NCBI RefSeq assembly: GCF_014235845.1
Contig: NZ_JACJUQ010000004.1
Coordinates: 124,001 to 188,000 of the forward strand
Length of the DNA stretch: 64,000 bases
Reading direction: 5' to 3'
Origin: Pontivivens nitratireducens
Lineage (GTDB): Bacteria; Pseudomonadota; Alphaproteobacteria; Rhodobacterales; Rhodobacteraceae
In this document: piece by piece, positions 1-11,050 of the stretch
Position numbering within the stretch: position 1 is the stretch's first letter
Layout of the letters: each line of letters opens with the position of its first letter
Translations under genes and position numbers: made by a program
The notes under the pieces: generated by a model
What the model was told of the DNA's origin: nothing
The model's input: the letters and a program-made list of their open reading frames with translations, nothing else
The model's database searches: none

Positions 1-916
1 GCACGACATGCAGGCGATAGAACAGATCCTCGCGGAAACGGCCCTCCTGCACCTCGCGCTGCGGATCGCGATTGGTGGCGCACAGAATTCGCACATCCAC
101 GCTGCGCGCACGCGTCGCGCCCACCGGCTGCACGGTCGAGCTTTGAATGAACCGCAGCAGCTTGGTTTGCAGATTCAGGTCCATCTCGCAGATTTCATCC
201 AGAAACAGGGTTCCGCCGTCGGCGGCCATCGCTGCGCCCTGCTTGTCCGAGATCGCGCCGGTGAAGGACCCCTTGAGGTGGCCGAACACCTCCGATTCCA
301 GAAGGTTCGTCGGGATCGCGCCACAGTTGAGCGGGATGAAGGGACCGTCCGCCCGTTTCGACATGGCATGAATGGCGTGGGCGCAAACCTCCTTGCCGGT
401 GCCGCTTTCCCCGGTGATGAACACCGTAGCGGTGGAGCGGCTTATGACGCGGACGGTCTGGTAGATATCGCGCATCTGTCGACTCTGCCCGATGAACCCT
501 TCGAGCGGCGGCAACGAATCGCTCGCGGTGGCAAGGTCCGCCGCCTCGGGCGTGTCGCCGCGTGTGGCGTTCGCGACAGCGTTGCGCAGGCGGCCTTCGT
601 CGAATGGCTTCACCAGGAAATCGACCGCACCCATTCGCATGGCATCAACCGCAACCTTGACCGATCCGTTCGAGGTAATGACGATCACCCGCGTTTCAGG
701 CGCCCGCTTCTTGATCCAGACCAGCACATCCTGACCGTTGCCGTCCGGCAGAATCATATCGAGCAACACGATCCTGTGTCTGGCCGGATCGAAGGCCCGT
801 CGCGCATCGCGGGCGGTGAAAACGCAATCCACCTTGTGCCCCGCCTGTTTCAACACGGCCTCGTACACCATCGAAAGTGATGGGGTGTCTTCAACTAGGA
901 GGAGAGAACTTGTCAT
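1..916 (-). CDS. LuxO-like sigma-54-dependent response regulator (3' end outside window)
   Basis: Enhancer-binding response regulator. The N-terminal receiver begins S-L-L-L-V-E-D and has the phospho-acceptor Asp in IVLLDMILPDG. It is followed by a sigma-54 AAA+ domain with Walker A GESGTGKE, the GAFTGA-type loop as GSFTGA, and Walker B GGTLFLDEI. About 305 residues are visible; the end of the AAA+ domain and the expected Fis-type HTH lie beyond position 1. The wording around Walker A (ESGTGKEVCAHAIHAMSKR) resembles LuxO more than NtrC. The ATG at 914-916 is the only sensible start, since the receiver begins at once, but no clear Shine-Dalgarno precedes it and the codon sits inside an inverted repeat. 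It follows a receiver-Hpt gene on the same strand, which suggests a LuxU-LuxO-like pair; its target promoters are unknown. Confidence 0.9.
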   Translation of the reverse strand, partial: MTSSLLLVEDTPSLSMVYEAVLKQAGHKVDCVFTARDARRAFDPARHRIVLLDMILPDGNGQDVLVWIKKRAPETRVIVITSNGSVKVAVDAMRMGAVDFLVKPFDEGRLRNAVANATRGDTPEAADLATASDSLPPLEGFIGQSRQMRDIYQTVRVISRSTATVFITGESGTGKEVCAHAIHAMSKRADGPFIPLNCGAIPTNLLESEVFGHLKGSFTGAISDKQGAAMAADGGTLFLDEICEMDLNLQTKLLRFIQSSTVQPVGATRARSVDVRILCATNRDPQREVQEGRFREDLFYRLHVV

Positions 917-932
917 ATTGTTACAATATGAC
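912..932. promoter_or_regulatory. Perfect 9-bp inverted repeat over the start codon of the sigma-54 regulator
   Basis: Arms GTCATATTG (912-920) and CAATATGAC (924-932) are exact reverse complements around a 3-nt centre. The ATG of the regulator (914-916, minus strand) lies in one arm. It could be a protein operator or an RNA hairpin that hides the start codon. It is AT-rich in a GC-rich setting. No binding protein can be assigned. Confidence 0.6.
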
Positions 933-988
933 GATCTGAAACGCCGCGCCAGTCCCGGGTGAACGTGGCCTGAGACTTTCCGAGGGGA

Positions 989-1723
989 TCAACGCTCGGT
1001 CATTTCGCGCAACAGCGCGTTGATTTCCACCCGCAGTTGCGGCACGGTGCTGCGCAGGGCGATAATATCCTCCCCATGCGCGGCGGAGTTCAACTGCCCC
1101 GCCAGCACGGCCAGACGCGATGCACCGACCGATCCGGCCACCCCCGTCAGGATATGCGTCTGGGTGCGCACATCCTTCAACGATTTGTTGCGCACGGCAT
1201 CGACCAGCGCGGCATTGCACTTCTCAAGATCCGTACCGAGTTGATCGACCAGCGATCCGACCATATCCGCCCCCAACGCCCGGGCCAGCATGTCAAAGAC
1301 CGTCAGGTCGAGCACGGGCACATCCAGCGCATCGCGCAATCCGTTGTGGATCTCCAGAATACGCTGGCCCAGACGCTCGATCGAGCGTAGCGGCTTGCCG
1401 ATCGTTCCCTTCGCGCCCAGTTCCAGCACACGGTTGAGATAGTCCTGATCCACATGCGCCGTCAGGCAGATCACCGTCGGAGGGGTGCTGTCTCGCCCGA
1501 TCTCACGCAGCACGTCCAGCCCCGACATCTCGGGCATTTCGATATCCAGAAGGACAATTTCGGGGCGGTCGCGGCGTATCCGCTCCACCGCCGTGATGCC
1601 GTTGCGGGCGGTCGTCACCGCCGCCCCCAACTTCGTCAGCATCTGCGTGACCACATCCAGATTGGAGGCGTCATCCTCGGCCACGAGGATCGAGCGGCCA
1701 TCAAGGAGTGGCGGACCGCTCAT
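989..1723 (-). CDS. Response regulator receiver fused to a histidine phosphotransfer (Hpt) domain
   Basis: 244 residues. The receiver domain (about residues 10-125) has acidic residues in VAEDD, the phospho-acceptor Asp near residue 60 in VLLDIEMPEMSG, and the conserved Lys in GTIGKPL. The C-terminal Hpt domain (about 140-240) carries the phosphotransfer motif THILTGVAGSVGA, with the His near residue 190. There is no DNA-binding output domain, so it is best read as a phosphorelay intermediate. Its ATG overlaps the prpE stop codon in ATGA form, so the two are probably translationally coupled, and the sigma-54 regulator follows 72 bp downstream. The likely role is passing phosphate to or from that regulator; the sensor kinase is not in the window. 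Confidence 0.88.
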   Translation of the reverse strand: MSGPPLLDGRSILVAEDDASNLDVVTQMLTKLGAAVTTARNGITAVERIRRDRPEIVLLDIEMPEMSGLDVLREIGRDSTPPTVICLTAHVDQDYLNRVLELGAKGTIGKPLRSIERLGQRILEIHNGLRDALDVPVLDLTVFDMLARALGADMVGSLVDQLGTDLEKCNAALVDAVRNKSLKDVRTQTHILTGVAGSVGASRLAVLAGQLNSAAHGEDIIALRSTVPQLRVEINALLREMTER

Positions 1724-3612
1724 TTTTTCGCTGCATCCGCATATCCGATACGGCTCAACGCCTCGGAGATTTCGGTGAGGATGGCGGGGTCGTCGATGGT
1801 TGCGGGCACTTTATACTCCGCCCCGTCCGCGATCTTGACCATGATCGCCCGCAAAATCTTGCCGGATCTGGTTTTCGGCAACCTCTCCACCACCACCGCG
1901 GATTTGAAGGCCGCGACGGGGCCCAGCACCTGACGGACCTGCGCAACACATTCCGCCACGATCTCCGCCTCGGGGCGGTCCACGCCGCGATTGAGGCAGA
2001 GGAAACCCACCGGCAACTGGCCCTTCAGGTCATCCGACACGCCGATCACTGCGCATTCGGCCACGTCGGGATGCTCAGCGAGGATCTCCTCCATCGCGCC
2101 GGTGGACAGGCGGTGACCGGCCACGTTGATGACATCGTCGGTCCGCGCCATGATGTAGAGGTATCCGTCCTCGTCAATCAGGCCGGCGTCGCCCGTCTCG
2201 TAATAACCGGGAAATGTGGTGAGATAGCTTTTCTTGTAGCGATCGTCCGCGTTCCACAGCGTCGGCAGCGTCCCGGGCGGCAGGGGCAGTTTGATCGCGA
2301 CCGCGCCCAACTCTCCTGTCGGCAGTTCGGTTCCGTCGGGCGCCAGAATATGAATCTCGTAGCCCGGCACCGCGACGGAGGGGGATCCCACCTTGACCGG
2401 CAGAGCCTCCAGCCCCATCGGGTTCGCGGCGATGGCCCAGCCGGTTTCGGTCTGCCACCAATGGTCGATCACCGGCACGCCCAGCACATCGGCCGCCCAG
2501 TGCACCGTATCGGGATCGGCCCGTTCGCCCGCAAAATACAGCGTCTTGAAATCGCTCAGGTCGTAGCGCGCGACATGCTCGCCCTTTGGGTCCTCACGCT
2601 TGATCGCGCGAAAGGCCGTCGGCGCGGTGAAGAAGCTCTTGACCTTGTGATCGGCAATCACCCGCCAGAACGTGCCCGCATCGGGCGTGCCGACCGGTTT
2701 GCCCTCGAACACCACGGTCGTGCAGCCTGCCAGCAGCGGGCCATAGCAGATGTAGGAATGCCCCACGACCCAGCCCACATCGGAGGCCGCCCAGAATACA
2801 TCACCGATGCCCACATCGTAGATGTTGCCCATCGACCAGTGCAGCGCGACCATGTGACCGGCCGTCGGACGGACCACGCCCTTGGGCTGACCTGTCGTGC
2901 CTGATGTGTACAGGATATAGGCCGGGTCCGAGCCTGCCACCGGAACGCAATCCGCAGGTGCGGCCCGCGACATTTCATCGAGCATATCGAAATCGTGGCC
3001 AGATATAAGGTCGGCCCGCGCCTGTTCGCGTTGCATGATCAGGCAGAATTCGGGCTTTTCCTCGGCCATTTCGATCGCCGCATCCAGCAGGGGTTTGTAT
3101 TCCACCACGCGGTTCGGCTCGATCCCGCAGGATCCGGCGATCACGGCCTTGGGCGTACAGTCGTTCAGGCGCACCGCCAGTTCCGGTGCGGCGAACCCGC
3201 CGAAGACGACTGAATGCACCGCGCCGATCCGCGTGCAGGCCAGCATGGCGACCAATGCTTCGGGCACCATCGGCATATAGATCACGACCCTGTCACCCTT
3301 GAGCACACCGCGTTCGTGCAGCACACCGGCAAGGCGCGAAACCTGATCTTGCAATTGTGCATAGGTGAGGCGGCTGACGCTATTGGTGACGGGGCTGTCA
3401 TGGATGATCGCGACCTGATCGCCGCGTCCGGCCTCCACATGGCGATCCACGCAATTGTAGCAGGTGTTGCCGATGGCATCGGCGTACCAGCAATTCGTGG
3501 CCTCATCGTAACCGGCGGTGGGCGGCGAATCCCACTCGATGCTTTTCGCCTGCTCCAGCCAGAATGCTTCGGGGTCGGCCTTCGCGGCGGCGTAAGTTTT
3601 ATGATAAGACAT
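1720..3612 (-). CDS. prpE: Propionyl-CoA synthetase (propionate--CoA ligase)
   Basis: Activates propionate with ATP and CoA to propionyl-CoA in the cytoplasm. The 630-residue length fits PrpE. It has the AMP-forming P-loop YTSGTTGQPKG, the PrpE-type stretch GKPVGTPDAGTFWRVI, and the C-terminal K-T-R-S-G-K motif with the catalytic, acetylatable Lys near residue 585. An in-frame open stretch runs further upstream, but ATG 3610-3612 has a good Shine-Dalgarno (GGAGAGGAACCG) and matches the family N-terminus MSYHKTYAAA. It supplies the substrate for the pccAB/mcm pathway encoded downstream in the window. Its stop overlaps the receiver-Hpt gene, an unusual partner. Acetate may also be used, as in many relatives. 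Confidence 0.95.
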   Translation of the reverse strand: MSYHKTYAAAKADPEAFWLEQAKSIEWDSPPTAGYDEATNCWYADAIGNTCYNCVDRHVEAGRGDQVAIIHDSPVTNSVSRLTYAQLQDQVSRLAGVLHERGVLKGDRVVIYMPMVPEALVAMLACTRIGAVHSVVFGGFAAPELAVRLNDCTPKAVIAGSCGIEPNRVVEYKPLLDAAIEMAEEKPEFCLIMQREQARADLISGHDFDMLDEMSRAAPADCVPVAGSDPAYILYTSGTTGQPKGVVRPTAGHMVALHWSMGNIYDVGIGDVFWAASDVGWVVGHSYICYGPLLAGCTTVVFEGKPVGTPDAGTFWRVIADHKVKSFFTAPTAFRAIKREDPKGEHVARYDLSDFKTLYFAGERADPDTVHWAADVLGVPVIDHWWQTETGWAIAANPMGLEALPVKVGSPSVAVPGYEIHILAPDGTELPTGELGAVAIKLPLPPGTLPTLWNADDRYKKSYLTTFPGYYETGDAGLIDEDGYLYIMARTDDVINVAGHRLSTGAMEEILAEHPDVAECAVIGVSDDLKGQLPVGFLCLNRGVDRPEAEIVAECVAQVRQVLGPVAAFKSAVVVERLPKTRSGKILRAIMVKIADGAEYKVPATIDDPAILTEISEALSRIGYADAAKK

Positions 3613-3692
3613 TCGGTTCCTCTCCCGTTCCCGCTTTGCGACGGATGTTGTGCCGCCCTGCACGGACGGTCCATGTGTATTTTCGGCCTTTG

Positions 3693-5978
3693 TCAGCCGT
3701 AACTGGCGACCGGCGTTCCCGCCAGTGCCGAGATATTCAGCAACCCGCGAGCCGTGATCGAGCTGGTGACGATATGCGCCCGATTGCCCATCCCCATCAG
3801 GATCGGCCCGACCTCCAGACCCCCGGCCTTGATCTTCAAAATATTGCGAACCCCCGATGCGGCATCCGCATTGGCAAAGATCAGGACGTTGGCCGCGCCC
3901 TTCATCCGGCTGTCGGGGAATATCCGGGCCCGCAGGTCCGGGTCGAGCGCCGCGTCGGAATGCATCTCGCCCTCATATTCGAAATCGAGCGATTGTGCGT
4001 CCAGCATTTCGAGCGCTGCTCGCATCCGCCGCCCGCTTTCGGTGTTCAGATTGCCAAATTGCGAGTGAGAGCACAGCGCGATCTTGGGCTCCAGACCGAA
4101 GCGCCGCACATGACGCGCGGCACCTATGACGATACCCGCGATCTGTTCGGCAGAGGGTTCGGGATGCACATGCGTGTCCGCGATGAACAGGGCACCAGAC
4201 TCAAGTATCATCAGGCTCAACGCGCCGATAGGTTTGCGCCCCTGCCCGCCCAGAACCTGTTCGATATAGTTCAGGTGCCACAGATACTGCCCGAACGTCC
4301 CGCAGATCAGGCTGTCAGCCTCACCGCGATTGACCATAACCGCGCCGATTGCCGTGGTGTTGGTGCGCATGATCGCGCGGGCCAGATCCGGGGTCACGCC
4401 CCTGCGCGCCATCAGGCCATGATAGGTTTCCCAGTAATCGCGATAGCGCGGATCGCTTTCGGGATTCACGATTTCATAATTGTCGGTGTTCAGCGGAATG
4501 CCACTGCGCGCGGCACGGCTGGCGATCACCTCCGGCCGTCCGATCAGGATCGGGCGATCGATCGTTTCCTCGGACATCGCGAAGGCGGCCCGCAGCACGC
4601 GCTCGTCCTCCCCCTCGGCAAAGACGAGGCGGCGCGGGGAACTGCGCGACGCCTCGAAAACCGGCTTCATGATGAGGGCGGAGCGATAGACGGAGCTGTC
4701 CAGCTTCTCCTTGTAGGCCTGCAAATCCGCGACCGGGCGCGAGGCAACGCCGCTGTCCATCGCGGCCTTGGCCACGGCCCCGGCGACCACCGCCAGCAGG
4801 CGCGGGTCGAAGGGTTTGGGGATCAGGTATTCCGGACCGAAGACCAGCCGCTCCCCCTGATAGGCCGCCGCAGCCTCGGCGCTGGAGGACGCGCGGGCAA
4901 GCTCCGCGATCCCCTCGACGCAGGCGATTTTCATGGCCTCGTTGATTTCCGTCGCACCCACGTCCAGCGCCCCGCGAAAGATAAACGGGAAGCACAGGAC
5001 GTTGTTGACCTGATTGGCATAGTCCGAACGACCCGTGGCGATCAGCGCGTCGGGCTTGATGGCGCGAACCTCGTCCGGGTCGATTTCGGGGTTGGGGTTG
5101 GCCAAAGCCAGGATGATCGGCGCATCCGCCATCCTCGCGACCATCTCGGGCTTCAGCACGTTCGGGCCGGACAGGCCCAGAAACAGGTCCGCCCCCTCTA
5201 TCACGTCGCCCAGCCCCCGCGGGCCGCCGGGCTGCGCGTATTCGGCCTTTTGCGGGGTCATGTCCGCCTCGCGCCCCTCATGCACCAGCCCGGCCAGATC
5301 GCACAGGAACACATTCTCACGCCGGACCCCCAGCGCCAGCAACATGTTCAGACAGGCGATCCCGGCCGCCCCACCCCCGGTGGAGACGACCTTGATATCC
5401 TCGAACCTGCGCCCTGTCAGGCGCAGCGCGTTCAGCGCCGCAGCACCTACGACGATGGCGGTGCCGTGCTGATCGTCGTGAAAGACCGGAATGTTCATCC
5501 GTTCGCGGCACAGCTTTTCCACGATGAAGCAATCGGGCGCCTTGATATCCTCAAGATTGATCGCGCCAAAGGTCGGCTCCAGCGAGGTCACGATATCGGC
5601 CAGCTTGTGCGGATCGGTCTCGTTCACCTCGATGTCGAAGCAGTCGATATTGGCGAATTTCTTGAACAGGACGGCCTTGCCCTCCATCACCGGCTTGGAG
5701 GCAAGCGCACCGATATTGCCAAGGCCGAGGACCGCCGTGCCGTTCGTGACCACCGCGACCAGATTCTGGCGGGCGGTGTATTTCGCGGCGGTGGCGGGGT
5801 CGGTCTCAATCTCCAGACAGGCCTCGGCCACGCCGGGCGAATAGGCGCGCGCCAGATCACGTTGGTTGGCCAAAGGCTTGGTCGCACGAATCTCCAGCTT
5901 ACCGGGGCGCGGAAATTCGTGATAATCGAGCGCGGCCTGCCGGTTCGCCTGCCGGTTCGCATCGGTGTTGTCGGTCAT
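3693..5978 (-). CDS. maeB: NADP-type malic enzyme with C-terminal phosphotransacetylase-like domain
   Basis: Decarboxylates malate to pyruvate, probably with NADP. The 761 residues have the MaeB layout. The N-terminal malic enzyme domain shows [24 protein letters not shown] and a Rossmann motif STGGGAAG (usually GAGAAG). The phosphate acetyltransferase-like domain starts near residue 430 ([18 protein letters not shown]) and usually acts as an allosteric module. The ATG at 5976-5978 is chosen for AGGGGAA upstream and the MTDNTD start. Residues near the N-terminus contain a small duplication (ANRQANRQA) from a 12-bp tandem repeat at 5935-5958. With prpE/pcc/mcm nearby it would convert C4 acids from propionate or acetate growth to pyruvate. 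It is transcribed alone. Confidence 0.95.
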   Translation of the reverse strand: MTDNTDANRQANRQAALDYHEFPRPGKLEIRATKPLANQRDLARAYSPGVAEACLEIETDPATAAKYTARQNLVAVVTNGTAVLGLGNIGALASKPVMEGKAVLFKKFANIDCFDIEVNETDPHKLADIVTSLEPTFGAINLEDIKAPDCFIVEKLCRERMNIPVFHDDQHGTAIVVGAAALNALRLTGRRFEDIKVVSTGGGAAGIACLNMLLALGVRRENVFLCDLAGLVHEGREADMTPQKAEYAQPGGPRGLGDVIEGADLFLGLSGPNVLKPEMVARMADAPIILALANPNPEIDPDEVRAIKPDALIATGRSDYANQVNNVLCFPFIFRGALDVGATEINEAMKIACVEGIAELARASSSAEAAAAYQGERLVFGPEYLIPKPFDPRLLAVVAGAVAKAAMDSGVASRPVADLQAYKEKLDSSVYRSALIMKPVFEASRSSPRRLVFAEGEDERVLRAAFAMSEETIDRPILIGRPEVIASRAARSGIPLNTDNYEIVNPESDPRYRDYWETYHGLMARRGVTPDLARAIMRTNTTAIGAVMVNRGEADSLICGTFGQYLWHLNYIEQVLGGQGRKPIGALSLMILESGALFIADTHVHPEPSAEQIAGIVIGAARHVRRFGLEPKIALCSHSQFGNLNTESGRRMRAALEMLDAQSLDFEYEGEMHSDAALDPDLRARIFPDSRMKGAANVLIFANADAASGVRNILKIKAGGLEVGPILMGMGNRAHIVTSSITARGLLNISALAGTPVASYG

Positions 5979-6024
5979 CGCGGTTGTTCCCCTGTCCATC
6001 GGCCAAACCTGCCCTGTATCTGAC

Positions 6025-6510
6025 CTAACCGCACGCCGCCCCGCCGTCACCCGAATCCGACGCAAGTTTCTTTTCCATGAACACCGAACTGGGAATGTCG
6101 GGATAGGTGCCGAACGGTCCAATGGTTACGAACCCTTCGCGAGCGTAGAACGCGTGCGCCGCGTCCAGTCCCACACCGGTTTCCAGCCGCAGCAACGTAC
6201 AGCCCTTCGCACGGGCACAGGTTTCCACCGCCTGCAACAATGCTTTCGCCGCCCCTGACCCGCGCGCGGCGGAGGTGACGAACATGGATTTGACCTCACC
6301 CCAATCGTCGCCCTGCTGCGCAAAGGCGACGCAGCCGGTGGCCATGCCCCCCTCCGTCGCCAGAAAGAAGGTCACATTGGAGGCGCGCAAACTTTCCAGA
6401 TCCAGCCGAAACCGCTGTTCGGGTGGGAACCGGGCGTCCAGAAACTGCCAACTCTGCTGCAATATCGCCACCGCTTCGGGTGAGGAAGGATCGGTCTGTC
6501 TGATCTTCAT
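6025..6510 (-). CDS. GNAT-family N-acetyltransferase
   Basis: 161 residues. The acetyl-CoA binding motif of the GNAT fold is visible as VTSAARGSGAAKALLQAV, followed by LRLETGVGLDAAHAFYAREGF, a typical motif B region. The substrate is unknown. The ATG at 6508-6510 has a good Shine-Dalgarno (GAGAGGTGA, about 6 nt spacing); a TTG five codons upstream is less likely. It lies 46 bp upstream of maeB on the same strand and may be co-transcribed with it, though nothing links the functions. Confidence 0.85.
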   Translation of the reverse strand: MKIRQTDPSSPEAVAILQQSWQFLDARFPPEQRFRLDLESLRASNVTFFLATEGGMATGCVAFAQQGDDWGEVKSMFVTSAARGSGAAKALLQAVETCARAKGCTLLRLETGVGLDAAHAFYAREGFVTIGPFGTYPDIPSSVFMEKKLASDSGDGGAACG

Positions 6511-6537
6511 GGCGTCACCTCTCAATAATGGCCGATC

Positions 6538-6831
6538 TCAATAGTGGCCGATGCGATTGCGCGGCGCGTCACGACCCAATCGGCGCAGCAGCAAGTCACG
6601 CGTCGGACCGACCGCTTCGGTATCGAAGGGCGTCGCGGCGTCCGGCTCCTGTTCGGCCCGGTCCGAAATCTGGTCATCGGCATCACCGATCACGTTCGGC
6701 ACCGGACCGCCCAAAGTGCGCAATGTCCTGGGCGGACACTCCGCCAGAATACAGGGGCGCGGTGCCGGATGCACGATCTCCTGCGCCAGCACCGGTGTGG
6801 CCCCCAGCAGCAGCAGCAGGACCGGCAGCAT
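6538..6831 (-). CDS. Small secreted protein of unknown function
   Basis: 97 residues with a clear Sec signal peptide: Met-Leu-Pro, a Leu-rich core and a cleavage site after PVLAQ. The mature part has two cysteines (PCILAECPP), as would fit an export-formed disulfide. The ATG at 6829-6831 follows GGGAG; a GTG two codons upstream overlaps the mcm stop codon. It sits directly behind mcm, so the two are probably co-transcribed. I do not recognise a family. Confidence 0.65.
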   Translation of the reverse strand: MLPVLLLLLGATPVLAQEIVHPAPRPCILAECPPRTLRTLGGPVPNVIGDADDQISDRAEQEPDAATPFDTEAVGPTRDLLLRRLGRDAPRNRIGHY

Positions 6832-6833
6832 GT

Positions 6834-8954
<2,121 letters not shown>

Positions 8955-9204
8955 AGGTCTCCTTCACGGCGGGGGATGGGGCCTGGCGCATGTTGCGCGC
9001 GGCGTTCCGATCCCGGCGGGTCATTCTGATATCAGGGTTAATTATACTTTGTCGGGGGCTTTGCGGGCCGGTCTGAGACCCCGCAGGGTCCCCAGTCAGC
9101 GGCGGCAGCAGAAATACAGTGCGACGAATGGCGGGGGTTTGCGTCATGTCCACCTCTCCCCCTGCGCGAAAAATCGCCTATATTCCATTCTGAAAGGAGC
9201 TTTC
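8955..9204. promoter_or_regulatory. Divergent promoter region between mcm and the DUF4174 gene
   Basis: 250 bp between divergent genes. The centre is AT-rich and contains a perfect TATAAT on the minus strand (plus coordinates 9041-9046), a plausible -10 box for mcm about 87 nt before its start. No good -35 stands at the usual distance. A short GCGA-AAAA-TCGC repeat lies near the DUF4174 gene. A 69-codon open frame inside (8944-9153, minus) shows no family features and was not called. Confidence 0.4.
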
Positions 9205-9636
9205 ATGCTCAGAAGGTTGACCGCTGCCCTTATCGCAATCGCACTGCCAGCCGGTGCGCAGGACGATCCACTGGCAGAATATCGTTGGGTGGCACGCCCC
9301 ATCATCATCTTCGCGGACAGTCCGCGCGACCCGCGCGTGGTCGAACAGCTTGGCGAATTCGAGCTGGGCCGTCGCGATCTGGAGGATCGGGACGTCGTGG
9401 TCATCGTCGATACCGAGCAGGACAGCCCCCTGCGTGACCGGTTCCACCCCCGCGACTTCCAGTTCCTGCTGATCGGCAAGGATGGCGAGGTGAAGTACCG
9501 CAAACCCGATCCGGTTCCGGTGCGCGAACTGGCCCGTGTCATCGACAGGACGCCGATGCGTCTGGACGAGTTGCAGGCCGAACGGGCCCTGATGGGCCGG
9601 GATTCGCTGCAAATCGATCCCCCGACTACGAATTGA
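9205..9636 (+). CDS. Exported DUF4174-family protein
   Basis: 143 residues with a short signal peptide (MLRRLTAALIAIALPAGA, then AQDDPLAEYRW). The mature part matches the DUF4174 pattern common in Rhodobacterales: D-P-L-A-E-Y-R-W, then RPIIIFADSPRDPRV, a Glu/Arg-rich middle and FLLIGKDGEVKYRKPDP. It reads like a thioredoxin-like fold without a CxxC pair. The start is fixed by AAGGAG seven bases before ATG 9205. The function is unknown; periplasmic location is inferred. Confidence 0.82.
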   Translation: MLRRLTAALIAIALPAGAQDDPLAEYRWVARPIIIFADSPRDPRVVEQLGEFELGRRDLEDRDVVVIVDTEQDSPLRDRFHPRDFQFLLIGKDGEVKYRKPDPVPVRELARVIDRTPMRLDELQAERALMGRDSLQIDPPTTN

Positions 9637-9673
9637 GCCAGCACGAACCGAGCCGGCACGAACAGAGCAGGCC

Positions 9674-10909
9674 CTATTCGTGAAACTCCGACCGGTCCGG
9701 CACCCGGTTGAACGCGATCTTCGCGCCGGTATAGGCCACCTTCTGCGGGGGCAGTTCGCCGTAGCGGATCGTATCCTGCCCGAACAGGGCGTTGAGCTTG
9801 TCTATACTGGCGCACAGCGCCTCCGATCCGGTCGGCTCGCCCGCGCGGGTCGGACTGAACAGATCGCCCGGATCGTCCTGTGTATCCTGCAGGCCGCCCA
9901 ACATCACGCTGACCGCAATGGGGCGCGCCACCGGCAGTTGCGCCCAGTATCGTTCGAATATCCGCAGCAGGGTGAAACTGTCCTGCGTCGGGGCGATTTG
10001 CCCGTCGATGGACAGACGCCCCTGCCCCTCGCACTTGGCGGAGATGTGGAGAGAGCGGGCATAGACCCCCTCCCGACGCAAACGTGAGGCCGCCTTGACC
10101 AACAGGCGACGGGCGACCAGACGGGCGGCGTCCTGTGTGCGGTTTTGCGGTGTCAGGTTCTGACCATGGCCCAGACTGTGCCGTTTGGTTTCGGGATAGA
10201 CCACATGCTCGCCCTGTAACTGGCGCACGAAGCGTTCCCCCTCCACATTTCCCCACAGATGCCGGGCGGCCTTGGGCGACATGGCGTGCAAGGCGGTCAC
10301 ATCGTTGATGCCGGCAGCCGCCAGACGGGGCAGGATGCCCTTGGACACGCCCGGCAAGTCTTTGAGCCGCAGATGCGCGATTTTCTGTGGCAAAACAGAC
10401 GGATGCATCCAGTCCATACCCGGCTTGCGCAGGGCAGCGGCGACCTTGGCCAGCATCTTGTTCGGAGCCACCCCGACGGAACATGTCAGGGCGGGGCTGA
10501 CCTGTTCCAGTATCGCATTCTGCAAATCCGCGCCGATGGACAGGGCGCGGCTCAACTTCTGCTGCGATCCGGTCAGAAGGCAGGAGAATTCGTCCACCGA
10601 ATGTGCGCGATGGATGGGAATGACGGTGTCCACCGCGTCGCGTATCCGGTGATGGTAGTCCACGAACAGATCGTGTTTCGCCACCCGGAATTGTATGGAG
10701 GGACAGATCTTTCTCGCCTCGGCCGCGCGCATCATGCCCGTGACGCCCAGCGCCTTCGCCTCCCTGCTTGCGGCGATCAGGGCCGCGCCCGGTGCATCCG
10801 TGGTCAGCACTCCGACGGGATGCCCGCGCAGGGCCGGTTCCTCCGCCTGCCAGACGGAGGCGAAATAGGAGGTCATGTCGAAAAACAGCGTGCTGACGTG
10901 CAGGTCCAT
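9674..10909 (-). CDS. Y-family (DinB-type) translesion DNA polymerase
   Basis: 411 residues. The catalytic carboxylates of Y-family polymerases are present: Asp11 in FFDMTSYFASV, and Asp106-Glu107 in AHSVDEFSC, with Phe16 at the steric-gate position. The fingers/thumb region has TCSVGVAPNKMLAKVAA and the helix-hairpin-helix LKDLPGVSKGILPRL. The little-finger domain is at the C-terminus. With an intact triad it is an active polymerase type, unlike ImuB. S-V-D-E-F instead of the usual S-I-D-E-A marks a divergent subgroup. A LexA box lies 38 bp upstream, so SOS control is expected. No imuA or dnaE2 is adjacent. The ATG at 10907-10909 has only a weak Shine-Dalgarno. Confidence 0.88.
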   Translation of the reverse strand: MDLHVSTLFFDMTSYFASVWQAEEPALRGHPVGVLTTDAPGAALIAASREAKALGVTGMMRAAEARKICPSIQFRVAKHDLFVDYHHRIRDAVDTVIPIHRAHSVDEFSCLLTGSQQKLSRALSIGADLQNAILEQVSPALTCSVGVAPNKMLAKVAAALRKPGMDWMHPSVLPQKIAHLRLKDLPGVSKGILPRLAAAGINDVTALHAMSPKAARHLWGNVEGERFVRQLQGEHVVYPETKRHSLGHGQNLTPQNRTQDAARLVARRLLVKAASRLRREGVYARSLHISAKCEGQGRLSIDGQIAPTQDSFTLLRIFERYWAQLPVARPIAVSVMLGGLQDTQDDPGDLFSPTRAGEPTGSEALCASIDKLNALFGQDTIRYGELPPQKVAYTGAKIAFNRVPDRSEFHE

Positions 10910-10947
10910 CGGTCCGATCCAGGCGACTCAGGGAAGCCGTCAGAATA

Positions 10948-10962
10948 GAACATTTAGCGAAC
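10948..10962 (-). promoter_or_regulatory. LexA (SOS) box upstream of the Y-family polymerase
   Basis: On the minus strand GTTC-GCTAAAT-GTTC fits the alphaproteobacterial LexA operator GTTC-N7-GTTC exactly. It lies 38 bp before the polymerase start codon, where a repressor would block the promoter. Confidence 0.85.
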
Positions 10963-11050
10963 ATACGCGAATCTGACGTGGCTGCACCGCGCCGACCATA
11001 TGGCTGAGCCGCGTCGGACATTTCTTCTGAGGGGGTCCTCACCTGCAAAT

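Noticed and set aside
912-932. The palindrome as an insertion-sequence end
   Set aside because: No matching second end, transposase or target duplication nearby.
5935-5958. GTTC pair in maeB as a possible LexA box
   Set aside because: The spacing is 8, not 7, and the pair results from a 12-bp in-frame coding duplication.
3564-6023. An 819-codon open frame on the plus strand opposite maeB
   Set aside because: It lies wholly antisense to a clear malic enzyme, is rich in Arg, His, Gly and Ala, and has no family features: a high-GC shadow frame.
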